DNA from: Xanthobacteraceae bacterium
GTDB taxonomy: Bacteria > Pseudomonadota > Alphaproteobacteria > Rhizobiales > Xanthobacteraceae
Direction: 5' to 3'
Length of the DNA stretch: 15,224 nt
Assembly (NCBI GenBank): GCA_019746355.1
Contig: JAIESC010000018.1
Coordinates: 1-15,224 of the forward strand
Part shown: positions 1-6,511 of the stretch, piece by piece
Layout: each line of letters starts with the position of its first letter
Position numbering within the stretch: position 1 is the stretch's first letter
Notes under the pieces: model-generated
Told to the model about the DNA's origin: nothing
Database searches by the model: none
Seen by the model: the letters and a program-made list of their open reading frames with translations, nothing else
Program-made: the position numbers and the translations under genes

Positions 1-71
1 GGCGAGCGAAGCGACGCCGTCCTTCGGACGGCTATAGGCGAGCGAAGCGACGCCGTCCTTCGGACGGCTAT
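1..71. repeat. Tandem pair of 35-base hairpin repeats
   Basis: Two identical 35-base units lie at 1-35 and 37-71, separated by one A, giving a 36-base period. Each unit contains a perfect 7-bp hairpin with a 3-base loop (GCCGTCC-TTC-GGACGGC) at 16-32 and 52-68. The second copy ends four bases before the stop codon of the gene at 75-605, so on the minus strand the hairpins lie just past that gene and could end or protect its transcript. There is no T-run, so classical intrinsic termination is not shown. The array may continue outside the window. I associate this unit with dispersed elements in Bradyrhizobium-type genomes, which is recollection and not a search result. Confidence 0.85.
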
Positions 72-74
72 GCG

Positions 75-605
75 CTAGCCGATCCGCTTCAGGCCCTTGG
101 CGTATTGCTGCGAGCGGCGCACGTAGATATCGGCGCCGTTCGCGATCATCCTGGTCATCTTCTCGTCGATCGGGCGGATGACGCGCGCCGGCGCTCCCAC
201 GATCATCGAGTTGTCGGGAAACGTCTTGCCCTCGGTCACCAGCGCCCCGGCTCCGACCAGCGAATTCCTGCCGATCTTTGCGCCGTTGAGCAGCGTTGCA
301 CCCATGCCGATCAGGCTGTTGTCGCCGACCATGCAGCCGTGCAGCATCACCTTGTGGCCGATCACGCAGTTGCTGCCGATCACCATCGGGAAGCCCGGAT
401 CGGTGTGCAGCGTGGCGTTGTCCTGGATCTGCGAGCGCTCGCCGATCTCGATCCATTCGTTGTCGCCGCGCAGCACCGCACCGAACCAGATGCTGGCGTG
501 GCTCTTGAGCCGCACGCGGCCGATCAGCACCGCGGTCTCAGCGATCCAGTAGTTGCCGTCAGCCGGAAATTCCGGCGCCTGCCCGTCGAGCTCGTAGATC
601 GGCAT
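75..605 (-). CDS. Gamma-carbonic-anhydrase-like hexapeptide-repeat protein
   Basis: This 176-residue protein is a left-handed beta-helix of the gamma-carbonic anhydrase/YrdA/PaaY group, at the usual length for the family. Hexapeptide turns run from about residue 25 to 140 (for example VIGSNCVIGHKVMLHG and LIGMGATLLNGAKIG). The three histidines expected to bind the metal are visible as His67 (TLHTDP), His84 (IGHK) and His89 (MLHGC), in the family's H-N16-H-N4-H spacing. Members are trimeric cytosolic proteins; some hydrate CO2, many have unproven activity, and PaaY-type members are thioesterases. The ATG at 605 follows a GAGGAA ribosome-binding site at good spacing. The gene lies downstream of the 720-1082 gene on the same strand, separated by a palindromic element. 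The family is sure, the substrate is not. Confidence 0.9.
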   Translation of the reverse strand: MPIYELDGQAPEFPADGNYWIAETAVLIGRVRLKSHASIWFGAVLRGDNEWIEIGERSQIQDNATLHTDPGFPMVIGSNCVIGHKVMLHGCMVGDNSLIGMGATLLNGAKIGRNSLVGAGALVTEGKTFPDNSMIVGAPARVIRPIDEKMTRMIANGADIYVRRSQQYAKGLKRIG

Positions 606-620
606 CGCGTTCCTCGCAAA

Positions 621-664
621 GCGCGTTCAGCAAAACTGGGAACCGGTTTTGCGTCCGAACGCGC
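621..664. repeat. 44-base palindromic intergenic element
   Basis: Arms GCGCGTTC (621-628) and GAACGCGC (657-664) are exact inverted repeats. Inside lies a second, imperfect symmetry (CAAAAC at 630-635 facing GTTTTG at 646-651, around AACCGG). The element sits between two minus-strand genes, 16 bases upstream of the carbonic-anhydrase-like start codon, so it would be transcribed if the two genes share an mRNA. The layout matches a dispersed palindromic repeat type that I associate with Bradyrhizobium-like genomes; that is recollection. Confidence 0.7.
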
Positions 665-719
665 GTCCACAGTGTGAGGCGCGCAAACTGCCATGTCCGA
701 GGGGTGTTAGCGAGCCGCC

Positions 720-1082
720 TTAGGCAACCAGCCGGCCGACGGCCTGAAACGCGGTCGCCACCACCGTGCCCGACATCAGGCTCCAGAACCCGGCGAGAAA
801 CGACGCGAGCGCCGCAAAGCCGAAGCTGCGGCCTTCGATCCGCGCGCCGCGGATGGTGTTGCGGATGATGATGAACGGCGCGGCGAACAGCAGGAACGGC
901 ACCGCGGCCAACGCCCGGTTGCGCTCCGGCTCGTTGAGGAGGCGGAAGCTCGCCGGCTGCAACGTCAGAAGCTGGTAGCCGCTGCACAGCATGCCGGCCA
1001 CGGCAAAGCCGAGCGCCAAGTCCAGCATGGAACGCACAGAATCCGACCAGATCAGCGAAAAAACCAACGCCTCGGGCGTCAT
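720..1082 (-). CDS. Small three-helix membrane protein, DUF6949-like (tentative)
   Basis: This is a 120-residue hydrophobic protein with three predicted membrane segments, at about residues 19-39, 57-74 and 86-112. A cytosol- or periplasm-exposed loop between the first two carries the motif LQPASFRLLNEPERN. That motif and the overall layout recall a small Rhizobiales membrane family that I believe is DUF6949; the name is from memory and the function is unknown. The frame stays open upstream to 1148, but the extra 22 residues are arginine-rich and poorly coding-like. The ATG at 1082 has a GGGGCAGG ribosome-binding site and starts the hydrophobic protein, so I chose it. It is divergent from the 1236-1940 gene, and the CtrA-type site at 1151-1166 lies between them. 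Confidence 0.75.
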   Translation of the reverse strand: MTPEALVFSLIWSDSVRSMLDLALGFAVAGMLCSGYQLLTLQPASFRLLNEPERNRALAAVPFLLFAAPFIIIRNTIRGARIEGRSFGFAALASFLAGFWSLMSGTVVATAFQAVGRLVA

Positions 1083-1150
1083 GATGCCTGCCCCACCGAT
1101 ACGCCTTTCGGAATTAGTCCCAGATCGGCGGGCCCGCCGCCAGCGCATGC

Positions 1151-1166
1151 TTAAGGAAAGGTTAAC
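1151..1166 (+). promoter_or_regulatory. Full CtrA-type binding site (TTAA-N7-TTAAC)
   Basis: TTAA at 1151-1154, seven bases, then TTAAC at 1162-1166 match the complete CtrA consensus of alphaproteobacteria. A candidate -10 element TATACA follows at 1180-1185, so the box sits over the expected -35 region, as at CtrA-activated promoters; the predicted transcript start is near 1192, about 44 bases before the 1236 start codon. The core half-sites are also readable on the minus strand, so the divergent gene starting at 1082 could be affected too. A GANTC site (the CcrM methylation sequence) lies at 1205-1209. Binding is inferred from sequence only. Confidence 0.65.
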
Positions 1167-1235
1167 GGGTGTGGCGTCCTATACACAGGGACGATCAGTC
1201 GGACGATTCGGAACTCGGGAAGCGGTCTGAAACCA

Positions 1236-1940
1236 ATGGCTTACGCGGCAACCATGGGGCGCCGGCGGCGCAAGGGCGCAGGGCTGTGGATCCGGGTCCT
1301 CACGGTCACCGCAGGCCTCGTCGTGGCCGGCCTTGCGGCCGCGCCCGCGGCCTACATGCTCTGGCCCGCACCGCGGCCGGTGGCCCCCGACGCACCGTCG
1401 CTGCCGGTCTCGGTCGGTGGCGTCTCGTTCAACGTCCCGCCCGGCGCGATCCGCTTCAAGGTGCAACGAAAGCCCGGCGCGCAGCCGCGCATCGACATGA
1501 TGTTTATGTGGCCTTCGCTGATGCCGCCCGACGCCACCGTCAAACCGCAGCCGACCGACGCACCGGACGTCACCGACCGGCTGTTCGTGACGATTGCCGC
1601 GGTCGACACGACGCTGGCGCCGATGGAGCGGCTGAAGACGATCTATCCGCGCTATCTCGACGCCGCCCCGGTGGTCGTCGACGGGCTCAGCACCCAGGTG
1701 TTCCGCGACGGCACCGCCTATCAGGGCGAGGACCTGATCCACGCCCCGGCGCGGCCGGAGCCGTTCGTGCTCCGCTGCACGCGGCTTACGGGACTCACGC
1801 CGCCGATGTGCCTGCACGAGCGGCGCATCGCCGGCGCCGACATCACCGTCCGCTTTCCACGCGAATGGCTGTCGGACTGGCGCGCCGTCTCCGACGGCGT
1901 CGAGCGCCTGATCGCTGGGCTCAAGCCGATGGTGCGGTAA
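1236..1940 (+). CDS. Membrane-anchored periplasmic protein of unknown function
   Basis: I do not recognise a named family for this 234-residue protein. After a basic N-terminus (RRRRK at 9-13) there is one membrane segment or uncleaved signal anchor at about 18-41, followed by a proline-rich linker (44-57) and a soluble, probably periplasmic domain. Cys181 and Cys192 are the only cysteines in that domain and could form a disulfide. The ATG at 1236 follows a weak GGGAAG ribosome-binding site; an in-frame ATG at 1254 is an alternative start. The gene is preceded by a full CtrA box, which suggests cell-cycle-linked expression. It ends three bases before the convergent gene at 1944. The gene call is firm and the function is unknown. 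Confidence 0.85.
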   Translation: MAYAATMGRRRRKGAGLWIRVLTVTAGLVVAGLAAAPAAYMLWPAPRPVAPDAPSLPVSVGGVSFNVPPGAIRFKVQRKPGAQPRIDMMFMWPSLMPPDATVKPQPTDAPDVTDRLFVTIAAVDTTLAPMERLKTIYPRYLDAAPVVVDGLSTQVFRDGTAYQGEDLIHAPARPEPFVLRCTRLTGLTPPMCLHERRIAGADITVRFPREWLSDWRAVSDGVERLIAGLKPMVR

Positions 1941-1943
1941 GAA

Positions 1944-2372
1944 CTACTCGACCTCGGTCGGACCGCCGTCCAGATCGACGTCGAGGATCGGCAATTCGAA
2001 GATGTAGGACTTGCGGCCCTTTTCGGTCTCGACGAACAGCACGCCCAAAAACTCCTCGCCGATATAGGCCTCGAGCGAGTCCGTCTTCTTCGGCCGCGTC
2101 ACCACGCGGATGTTCTCATTGTCGAACTTGCCGCGAAGATAGGTGTTGAGCACCGGCACCGGCTGCAGGCTCGGATCGTTGCTGACCTGAATGACCATGC
2201 GGAAGTTGTAGGAGCGGTCGCCGTCCTCGTCGTCGACCGTGAGCACGCCGAGATCGTCCTCGCCGACGAACACCTCGGCGGTGTCGCCCCTCTTCGGCAC
2301 CACCCGGATGTCCGGATTGCCGAACAGCTTCCGAAAGTAAGCGTCGAGCTTTTTGATTTCCAATACGTCCAC
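1944..2372 (-). CDS. Double-domain DUF3126 family protein
   Basis: This 142-residue protein is two copies of the short alphaproteobacterial DUF3126 domain in one chain. Copy 1 covers about residues 3-62 and copy 2 about 72-131. They align around IRVVPKRGDTAEVFVGEDDLG and IRVVTRPKKTDSLEAYIGEEFLG, each followed by a VL.V-acidic-SY.F segment. DUF3126 proteins as I know them are single-domain and about 70 residues, so this looks like an internal duplication with divergence. It has no signal peptide, so it is probably cytosolic, and the function is unknown. The start is a GTG at 2372 with a GAGGGG ribosome-binding site; an upstream ATG is out of frame. The next gene on the strand, cysE, lies upstream beyond a block of palindromes. 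Confidence 0.85.
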   Translation of the reverse strand: MDVLEIKKLDAYFRKLFGNPDIRVVPKRGDTAEVFVGEDDLGVLTVDDEDGDRSYNFRMVIQVSNDPSLQPVPVLNTYLRGKFDNENIRVVTRPKKTDSLEAYIGEEFLGVLFVETEKGRKSYIFELPILDVDLDGGPTEVE

Positions 2373-2446
2373 GGACCCCTCATCGCTTTGCGGGGCCGCT
2401 GTAGCACGGACGCCCGGGGATTGCCTACCGGCGAAGCCCTGTCGGC

Positions 2447-2489
2447 CTAAAACGGGATGACTTTTCTTCGAATCGTCATCCCGCTTTAG
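2447..2489. repeat. Palindrome, left half of a composite intergenic repeat
   Basis: CGGGATGAC (2453-2461) and GTCATCCCG (2475-2483) are exact inverted repeats around a 13-base T-rich loop. The symmetry extends outward (CTAAA at 2448-2452 against the complement of CTTTAG at 2484-2489) with one mismatch. On the minus strand it lies about 60 bases past the cysE stop codon and could act as a 3' stem-loop for cysE mRNA. A second palindrome follows ten bases away, giving a mosaic layout typical of dispersed bacterial repeats. Confidence 0.75.
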
Positions 2490-2499
2490 CTTCTTGTTT

Positions 2500-2548
2500 G
2501 AGCATGATCTTTTCCGAAAACCGCTTCACACTTTTCGGGATCATGCTC
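2500..2548. repeat. Palindrome, right half of the composite repeat, overlapping the cysE stop
   Basis: GAGCATGATC (2500-2509) is exactly complementary to GATCATGCTC (2539-2548). An inner pair (TTTTCCGAAAA at 2510-2520 and ACTTTTCGGGA at 2530-2540) adds partial symmetry. The last base of the right arm is the first base, on the plus strand, of the cysE stop codon (2548-2550), so the element begins precisely where the coding sequence ends. I associate this arm sequence with a common repeat of Bradyrhizobium and Rhodopseudomonas genomes, from memory. Confidence 0.8.
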
Positions 2549-3363
2549 TAGCCGGGGAACATATGATCCATGGTGCGGGAGGGCTCCTCGCACGGGCTAT
2601 CGCCGACGATCTTGGCCGGGATGCCGGCGACCGTGACGTTATGCGGCACGGCCTTGAGCACCACCGAGCCCGCGGCCACGCGCGAGCAATGGCCGATCTC
2701 GATGTTGCCGATGATCTTCGCGCCGGCGCCGATCAGCACGCCGTCGGCGATCTTGGGATGGCGGTCGCCGTGGTCCTTGCCGGTGCCGCCCAAGGTCACG
2801 TCGTGCAGCATGGAGACATTGTCGCCGATCGTCGCGGTCTCGCCGACCACGAGCCCGGTGGCGTGATCGAGGAAGATGCCGCGGCCGACCCTCGCGGCCG
2901 GATGAATGTCGCACTGGAACACCGCCGACGAGCGGCTCTGAAGGTAGTACGCGAAGTCCTTGCGGCCCTGGTTCCAGAGCCAGTGCGCAAGCCTGTGCGT
3001 CTGAATGGCATGGAAGCCCTTGTAGTAGAGCACCGGCTCGATGAAGCGGTCGGTCGCCGGGTCGCGGTCGAACACCGCGACGATGTCGGCGCGAAACGCC
3101 TCGCCGATCTTCGGCTCGGCTTCCAGCGCGTCGGCATAGGCCTGCCGGATCAGCTCGGCCGACACGTCGGCATGGTCGAGCCGCTCGGCGACGCGATGGA
3201 TCACCGCGGCCTCGAGCGTGTCGTGGTGCAGGATCGACGAAAAGATGAAGGTGCCGATTTCCGGCTCGTTGCGGACGATGGCCTCCGCCTCGTCGCGGAT
3301 GCGCGCCCAGACCGGGTCAAGCTTTTCCACCGCGCTGGTGGGCCGGGATTGCTTCTGCGCCAT
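2548..3363 (-). CDS. cysE: Serine O-acetyltransferase
   Basis: The enzyme transfers acetyl from acetyl-CoA to L-serine, making O-acetylserine for cysteine synthesis in the cytosol. The 271 residues are the normal length. An alpha-helical N-terminal domain (about 10-145) precedes a hexapeptide beta-helix (about 150-255). The catalytic pair is visible as Asp152 in DIHPAA and His167 in LDHATG, followed by the signature VTLGGTGK (189-196) and RHPKI. The C-terminal tail after IVGD is about 17 residues long and ends in MFPG; in enteric CysE the tail mediates cysteine feedback and cysteine synthase binding through a terminal Ile, which is absent here. The ATG at 3363 fits the family N-terminus. A perfect 15-base palindrome 54 bases upstream is a candidate operator. 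Confidence 0.95.
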   Translation of the reverse strand: MAQKQSRPTSAVEKLDPVWARIRDEAEAIVRNEPEIGTFIFSSILHHDTLEAAVIHRVAERLDHADVSAELIRQAYADALEAEPKIGEAFRADIVAVFDRDPATDRFIEPVLYYKGFHAIQTHRLAHWLWNQGRKDFAYYLQSRSSAVFQCDIHPAARVGRGIFLDHATGLVVGETATIGDNVSMLHDVTLGGTGKDHGDRHPKIADGVLIGAGAKIIGNIEIGHCSRVAAGSVVLKAVPHNVTVAGIPAKIVGDSPCEEPSRTMDHMFPG

Positions 3364-3416
3364 TCGCCGCCTCCGCCTTGCCCCGAACGATTTCCGGGTG
3401 AGCTTCTAGCACAGTT

Positions 3417-3431
3417 ATGGGACAGTCCCAT
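3417..3431. promoter_or_regulatory. Perfect 15-base palindrome upstream of cysE, candidate operator
   Basis: ATGGGAC-A-GTCCCAT is a perfect odd-length palindrome at 3417-3431. It is centred 61 bases upstream of the cysE start (3363) in the gap between cysE and the hydrolase gene ending at 3475. A weak -10-like CATAAC on the minus strand overlaps its cysE-proximal edge. Short perfect dyads of this type are usual for dimeric repressors such as the TetR family. The regulator is unknown, and no regulator gene lies in the window. Confidence 0.5.
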
Positions 3432-3474
3432 CCATCGCAATGCCAACGATAGAATATCTTTCTTCTTCAGTTAT

Positions 3475-4359
3475 TTATGCAGGCATTTTCAACTCAGACA
3501 GGAACTTCTCAATGGCGTTTGCGAACTGATCGTTGCGGTCGCCGGCCACCATGTGGCGGGCGCCGGACACGTCGACGTAGCGCGCGTGCGGCACGAGCTT
3601 GAGGAAATCCCTGGCGTGCTCCTCGCCCACCAGCTCCGAGGAGGCGCCGCGCACCAAGAGCGCCGGGATGGTGACGCGCCGGGCGGCCTCGACCAGCTTC
3701 CGCTCGACCTCGTCGGAGCCCGCACCGATCCGGCGGTTGCCTTCGAGGAATTTCGGGTCCCAATGCCAGCGCCAGCGGCCGTCGGGATGCAGCCGCAGGT
3801 TCTTCTTCAACCCCTCGTGCGAGCGCGGCCGTGGCCGGTGCGGCAGGTAGGCGGCCACCGCATCGGCCGCCTCGGCAATGGAGCCAAAGCCTTCGCGCAA
3901 CTGCGCGCGCATGAAACCCTGGATCCTGGCGACGCCGTCGCTGTCGATCCGCGGGGTGATGTCGACCAGCACCAGGGCGGAAAACACCTGCCCCTGCCCG
4001 CCACCGTTGGCCAGAAGCGCCGCCATCCCGCCGAGCGAGGCACCGACCGCCACCGGCCGCACACCGCTGCGCTCCGCGAGCGTATCGGCGAGCACGCGGG
4101 CGTCGGCGGCGAAATCCTCGTACTGATAGGCGCCGTCCTTGACCCATTCGGAATCGCCGTGGCCGCGCTGGTCGACCGCGTAGGCCACGCGCCCCATCCG
4201 TGCGATCAGCTCGCCGGTCTTCTTCCAGGCGTGCCGGGTCTGGCCGCCGCCATGCAGCAGCAGCACCGGCGGGCCCACTTCGCCATAAACGTCGCCCGTG
4301 AGCGTATCGCCCGATGCACCGGTGAACATCGCCGCCGCCGGCGCGATGTGACGCGTCAT
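3475..4359 (-). CDS. Alpha/beta-hydrolase fold protein (second gene of a hydrolase pair)
   Basis: This 294-residue cytosolic alpha/beta hydrolase shows the full set of family marks. These are an oxyanion-hole HGGG at 36-39, a DQRGHGDS strand-turn at 63-70, the nucleophile elbow GASLGG with Ser108, and the catalytic histidine at His269 (GARHMVAGD). The acid is probably Glu242 or a nearby residue in SSELVGEE rather than the more usual Asp. A cap region rich in Trp and Arg (about 145-215) would set the substrate, which cannot be named; such proteins range from esterases to epoxide hydrolases. Its ATG overlaps the stop of the upstream hydrolase gene by four bases (ATGA), so the two are almost certainly translated together. 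Confidence 0.9.
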   Translation of the reverse strand: MTRHIAPAAAMFTGASGDTLTGDVYGEVGPPVLLLHGGGQTRHAWKKTGELIARMGRVAYAVDQRGHGDSEWVKDGAYQYEDFAADARVLADTLAERSGVRPVAVGASLGGMAALLANGGGQGQVFSALVLVDITPRIDSDGVARIQGFMRAQLREGFGSIAEAADAVAAYLPHRPRPRSHEGLKKNLRLHPDGRWRWHWDPKFLEGNRRIGAGSDEVERKLVEAARRVTIPALLVRGASSELVGEEHARDFLKLVPHARYVDVSGARHMVAGDRNDQFANAIEKFLSELKMPA

Positions 4360-5120
4360 GAATGCTGCCCAGAGAACTGCAACAGAAACTCCAGCACGCC
4401 GGCCTTGAAGACCTTGTCGCCCACCGCGATCATGTGATCGCGGTCCGGGATCGGCAGCGCGTGCGCATTCGGCATCAGCGCCACGAGCTTGTCGGGCGAG
4501 CCCGCCACAAGGTCGCGCGTGCCGATCGCGACCAGCGTCGGCGTCCGGATCGAGCCCACCTGCCCGCGCGTCATCTCCTGGCGCGAGCCGCGGATGCAGG
4601 CGGCAAGCGCGCGGCGGTCCGATTTGGTCTTGTCGGCAAACGACCGGAAGGTCTGGCCCTGCGGATCGGTCACGTCGGCGAGCGACGGCGCGTCCATGGC
4701 GTCGGCGATGCTCTCGGGGAGGCCCACGCCATCGACCAGATGGATGCCGAGCCCGCCGAGCACGATCGAGCGGGTGAGTTCAGGGCTTTCGAGTGCAAGA
4801 AACGCGGTGATCCGCGCGCCCATCGAGTAGCCCATCACGTCGGCGCGGCCGATGCCGAGATGCGCCAGCAGCGCGCGGGCGTCGGAGGCCATTTTCGTCG
4901 TGTGATAGTCGGCCGGATCGTAGAGCTTGGCCGACTGGCCGTGCCCGCGGTTGTCGAGCGCGATCACCCGGCGGCCGGCGCCGCGGAGCGTCGCAAACCA
5001 GCCGGGCTGGACCCAGTTCACCTCCTTGGAGGAGGCAAAGCCGTGAATGAGCAGGATCGGGTCGCCCTCCCCCTCGTCGAGGTAGGCGATCTCAACAGAA
5101 CCGTTTTTGAAGGTCGACAT
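4356..5120 (-). CDS. Alpha/beta-hydrolase fold protein (first gene of a hydrolase pair)
   Basis: This is a 254-residue alpha/beta hydrolase with an intact triad: Ser99 in the nucleophile elbow GYSMGA, Asp203 (TRDLV) and His229 (DRDHM). The oxyanion-hole motif is LIHGF (24-28), and DNRGHGQS at 56-63 is the conserved strand-turn. It has no signal peptide, so it is probably cytosolic. Its sequence is clearly different from its overlapping neighbour at 3475-4359, so the pair is not a recent duplication. No clear ribosome-binding site precedes the ATG at 5120. The stop of the membrane-protein gene at 5154 lies 33 bases upstream, so all three may form one operon. The substrate is unknown. Confidence 0.9.
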   Translation of the reverse strand: MSTFKNGSVEIAYLDEGEGDPILLIHGFASSKEVNWVQPGWFATLRGAGRRVIALDNRGHGQSAKLYDPADYHTTKMASDARALLAHLGIGRADVMGYSMGARITAFLALESPELTRSIVLGGLGIHLVDGVGLPESIADAMDAPSLADVTDPQGQTFRSFADKTKSDRRALAACIRGSRQEMTRGQVGSIRTPTLVAIGTRDLVAGSPDKLVALMPNAHALPIPDRDHMIAVGDKVFKAGVLEFLLQFSGQHS

Positions 5121-5153
5121 GCCGGGGAGATAGAAACCAGGACCGCCGCGGGT

Positions 5154-6305
5154 TCAAGCCCGCGCCGCCACCATCGCCGCATAATGTGCCTGCCTTTGCG
5201 CCCGCTTGCGGGCGAGGTGGCGTTGCGTCATGCGCTCGACGCCGGCCTTGGCCGACGACACGAGGCCGAACAGCGTGGCGATCGCGCCGAGGATCCACAT
5301 GGCCAGGTTGAACGAGGCAACCGACAGCAGGATCGCGCCGCGGCCGAGCGTCTTAAGGATGGCGCGGGTCTTGCTGCCCTTCTTCTCGGCGAGCTTGGCA
5401 AGCTTCGCAACCTCGGCGGGATTTCGCGCAAGCTTGAGCCCGTCGAGCGCCGCCTGCGTGCCGGCCTTGGCCTGCACGCGGCCGACATCGCCGACGAGCC
5501 TGGTCAGCCCGCCCGCCTTCTCGACCTTCACCGCCTCGCGCGCGGCGCGCACCGCGACCGCAGGCTCGGCAATCGAGAAGCTCGCGCGCCGCAGCGCATT
5601 CCAGTCGACGGCCTCGCGCAGCGAGCGTCCGATCCACGCGGCCATCGGGCCGCCGATCCGGCCGGTCTTGCGCGCAGCCTTCACCGCCGAAAGCCCGACG
5701 CGGACGGGCGCAGCGGCACCGAAGCTCGCATAGGTGCCCGCGGTCAGCGCGATGCCGGCGCAGGCGAGCCCCAGCACCAGCTCGTCATAGTGCTCACCGC
5801 TGGCATAGCGGCCGCCCTCGCGAAGCGCGTCACGAATGTCGCCGAACACGAAGAGATCGCCGAGCGTGGTGCCGGCGAGGCTCACCACGTCGTCGGGCTC
5901 ACCGGTGATCAGCCCGCGCGTGAAATTCATGGCATGGGCCGACGCTGAATTGGCCTCCTCCACCGCGACATTGACGCGCTTCCGCAATTCCTGCGGCACA
6001 GCCACATGCCGGTCGTCAGCGAGCTCGACGAAGCTCCTGGCAAGGTCGGCGTCTTTCGCCTTGAGCGCGTCCTCGATCCCGTTGACCGCGGCGGAAGCGT
6101 CGAACGCCCGCGACAAAGCGCGGTCGGTGACCGCGACCGGATCGTCTTCGGTGGCCAGCAGAGTGCCCGCCTCGATCGCCAGCGGCACGCAGAGCAGCGC
6201 GGCCAGGGCAAAGCCGCAGGCCACGGTCCAGGCGGGCCAAGCGGGTCTGCCTGGCCAAGACCGAGAACGGACTGGCCACGGTGGTGGCTGGCTTTCGCGA
6301 ATCAT
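5154..6305 (-). CDS. Membrane protein of a Rhizobiales-type hypothetical family
   Basis: This 383-residue protein has no function I can name. It has a membrane segment at about 24-46, an acidic alpha-helical region (about 52-170) containing ITGEPDDVVSLAG and DLFVFGDIRDA, a second hydrophobic stretch at about 175-196, a long basic region, and a third hydrophobic stretch at about 322-350. The tail is rich in Arg, Lys and Ala. I recall similar hypotheticals with the TGEPDD and GDLF.GDIRDA motifs in other Rhizobiales. The frame is open to a GTG at 6395, but the ATG at 6305 has an adjacent AGGGAAGGA ribosome-binding site and leads straight into the membrane segment, so I prefer it. It is the probable first gene of an operon with the two hydrolases downstream. 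Confidence 0.8.
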   Translation of the reverse strand: MIRESQPPPWPVRSRSWPGRPAWPAWTVACGFALAALLCVPLAIEAGTLLATEDDPVAVTDRALSRAFDASAAVNGIEDALKAKDADLARSFVELADDRHVAVPQELRKRVNVAVEEANSASAHAMNFTRGLITGEPDDVVSLAGTTLGDLFVFGDIRDALREGGRYASGEHYDELVLGLACAGIALTAGTYASFGAAAPVRVGLSAVKAARKTGRIGGPMAAWIGRSLREAVDWNALRRASFSIAEPAVAVRAAREAVKVEKAGGLTRLVGDVGRVQAKAGTQAALDGLKLARNPAEVAKLAKLAEKKGSKTRAILKTLGRGAILLSVASFNLAMWILGAIATLFGLVSSAKAGVERMTQRHLARKRAQRQAHYAAMVAARA

Positions 6306-6511
6306 TCCTTCCCTGCTCCCGCGCGGCCTCGCGCGTTCCTTGCACGCGCTCCCGGCGCGACATCCCGAAGGAACAACGTCCTCGAATTCAGCCACGTTCC
6401 AAATGCGGTGAATTTGAGGTTTTGCAGATAGGTGTCGCTAGGAAAGTCCGGTAGGGGCCGCTATGGTGCGGCGCGGAAACCGGTTAACCACGCAAAAGCT
6501 CAAGCGAGATC

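Noticed and set aside
1..71. A CRISPR array
   Set aside because: The two 35-base units are separated by a single base, leaving no room for spacers, and no cas genes are present.
1169..2149. A 326-codon plus-strand frame overlapping the 1236 gene
   Set aside because: It is highly Arg/Pro-rich, crosses into the convergent DUF3126 gene and shows no domain; the 1236-1940 frame has the signal-anchor layout and better codon pattern.
2494..4437. A 647-codon open frame on the plus strand
   Set aside because: It lies antisense to cysE and a hydrolase gene with clear catalytic motifs. Its translation is rich in His, Arg, Ala and Asp with no recognisable domain, the usual mirror of high-GC coding DNA.
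4362..5948. A 528-codon open frame on the plus strand
   Set aside because: It is antisense to the hydrolase gene (4356-5120) and the membrane-protein gene, with low-complexity Arg/Ala/Gly composition and no motif.
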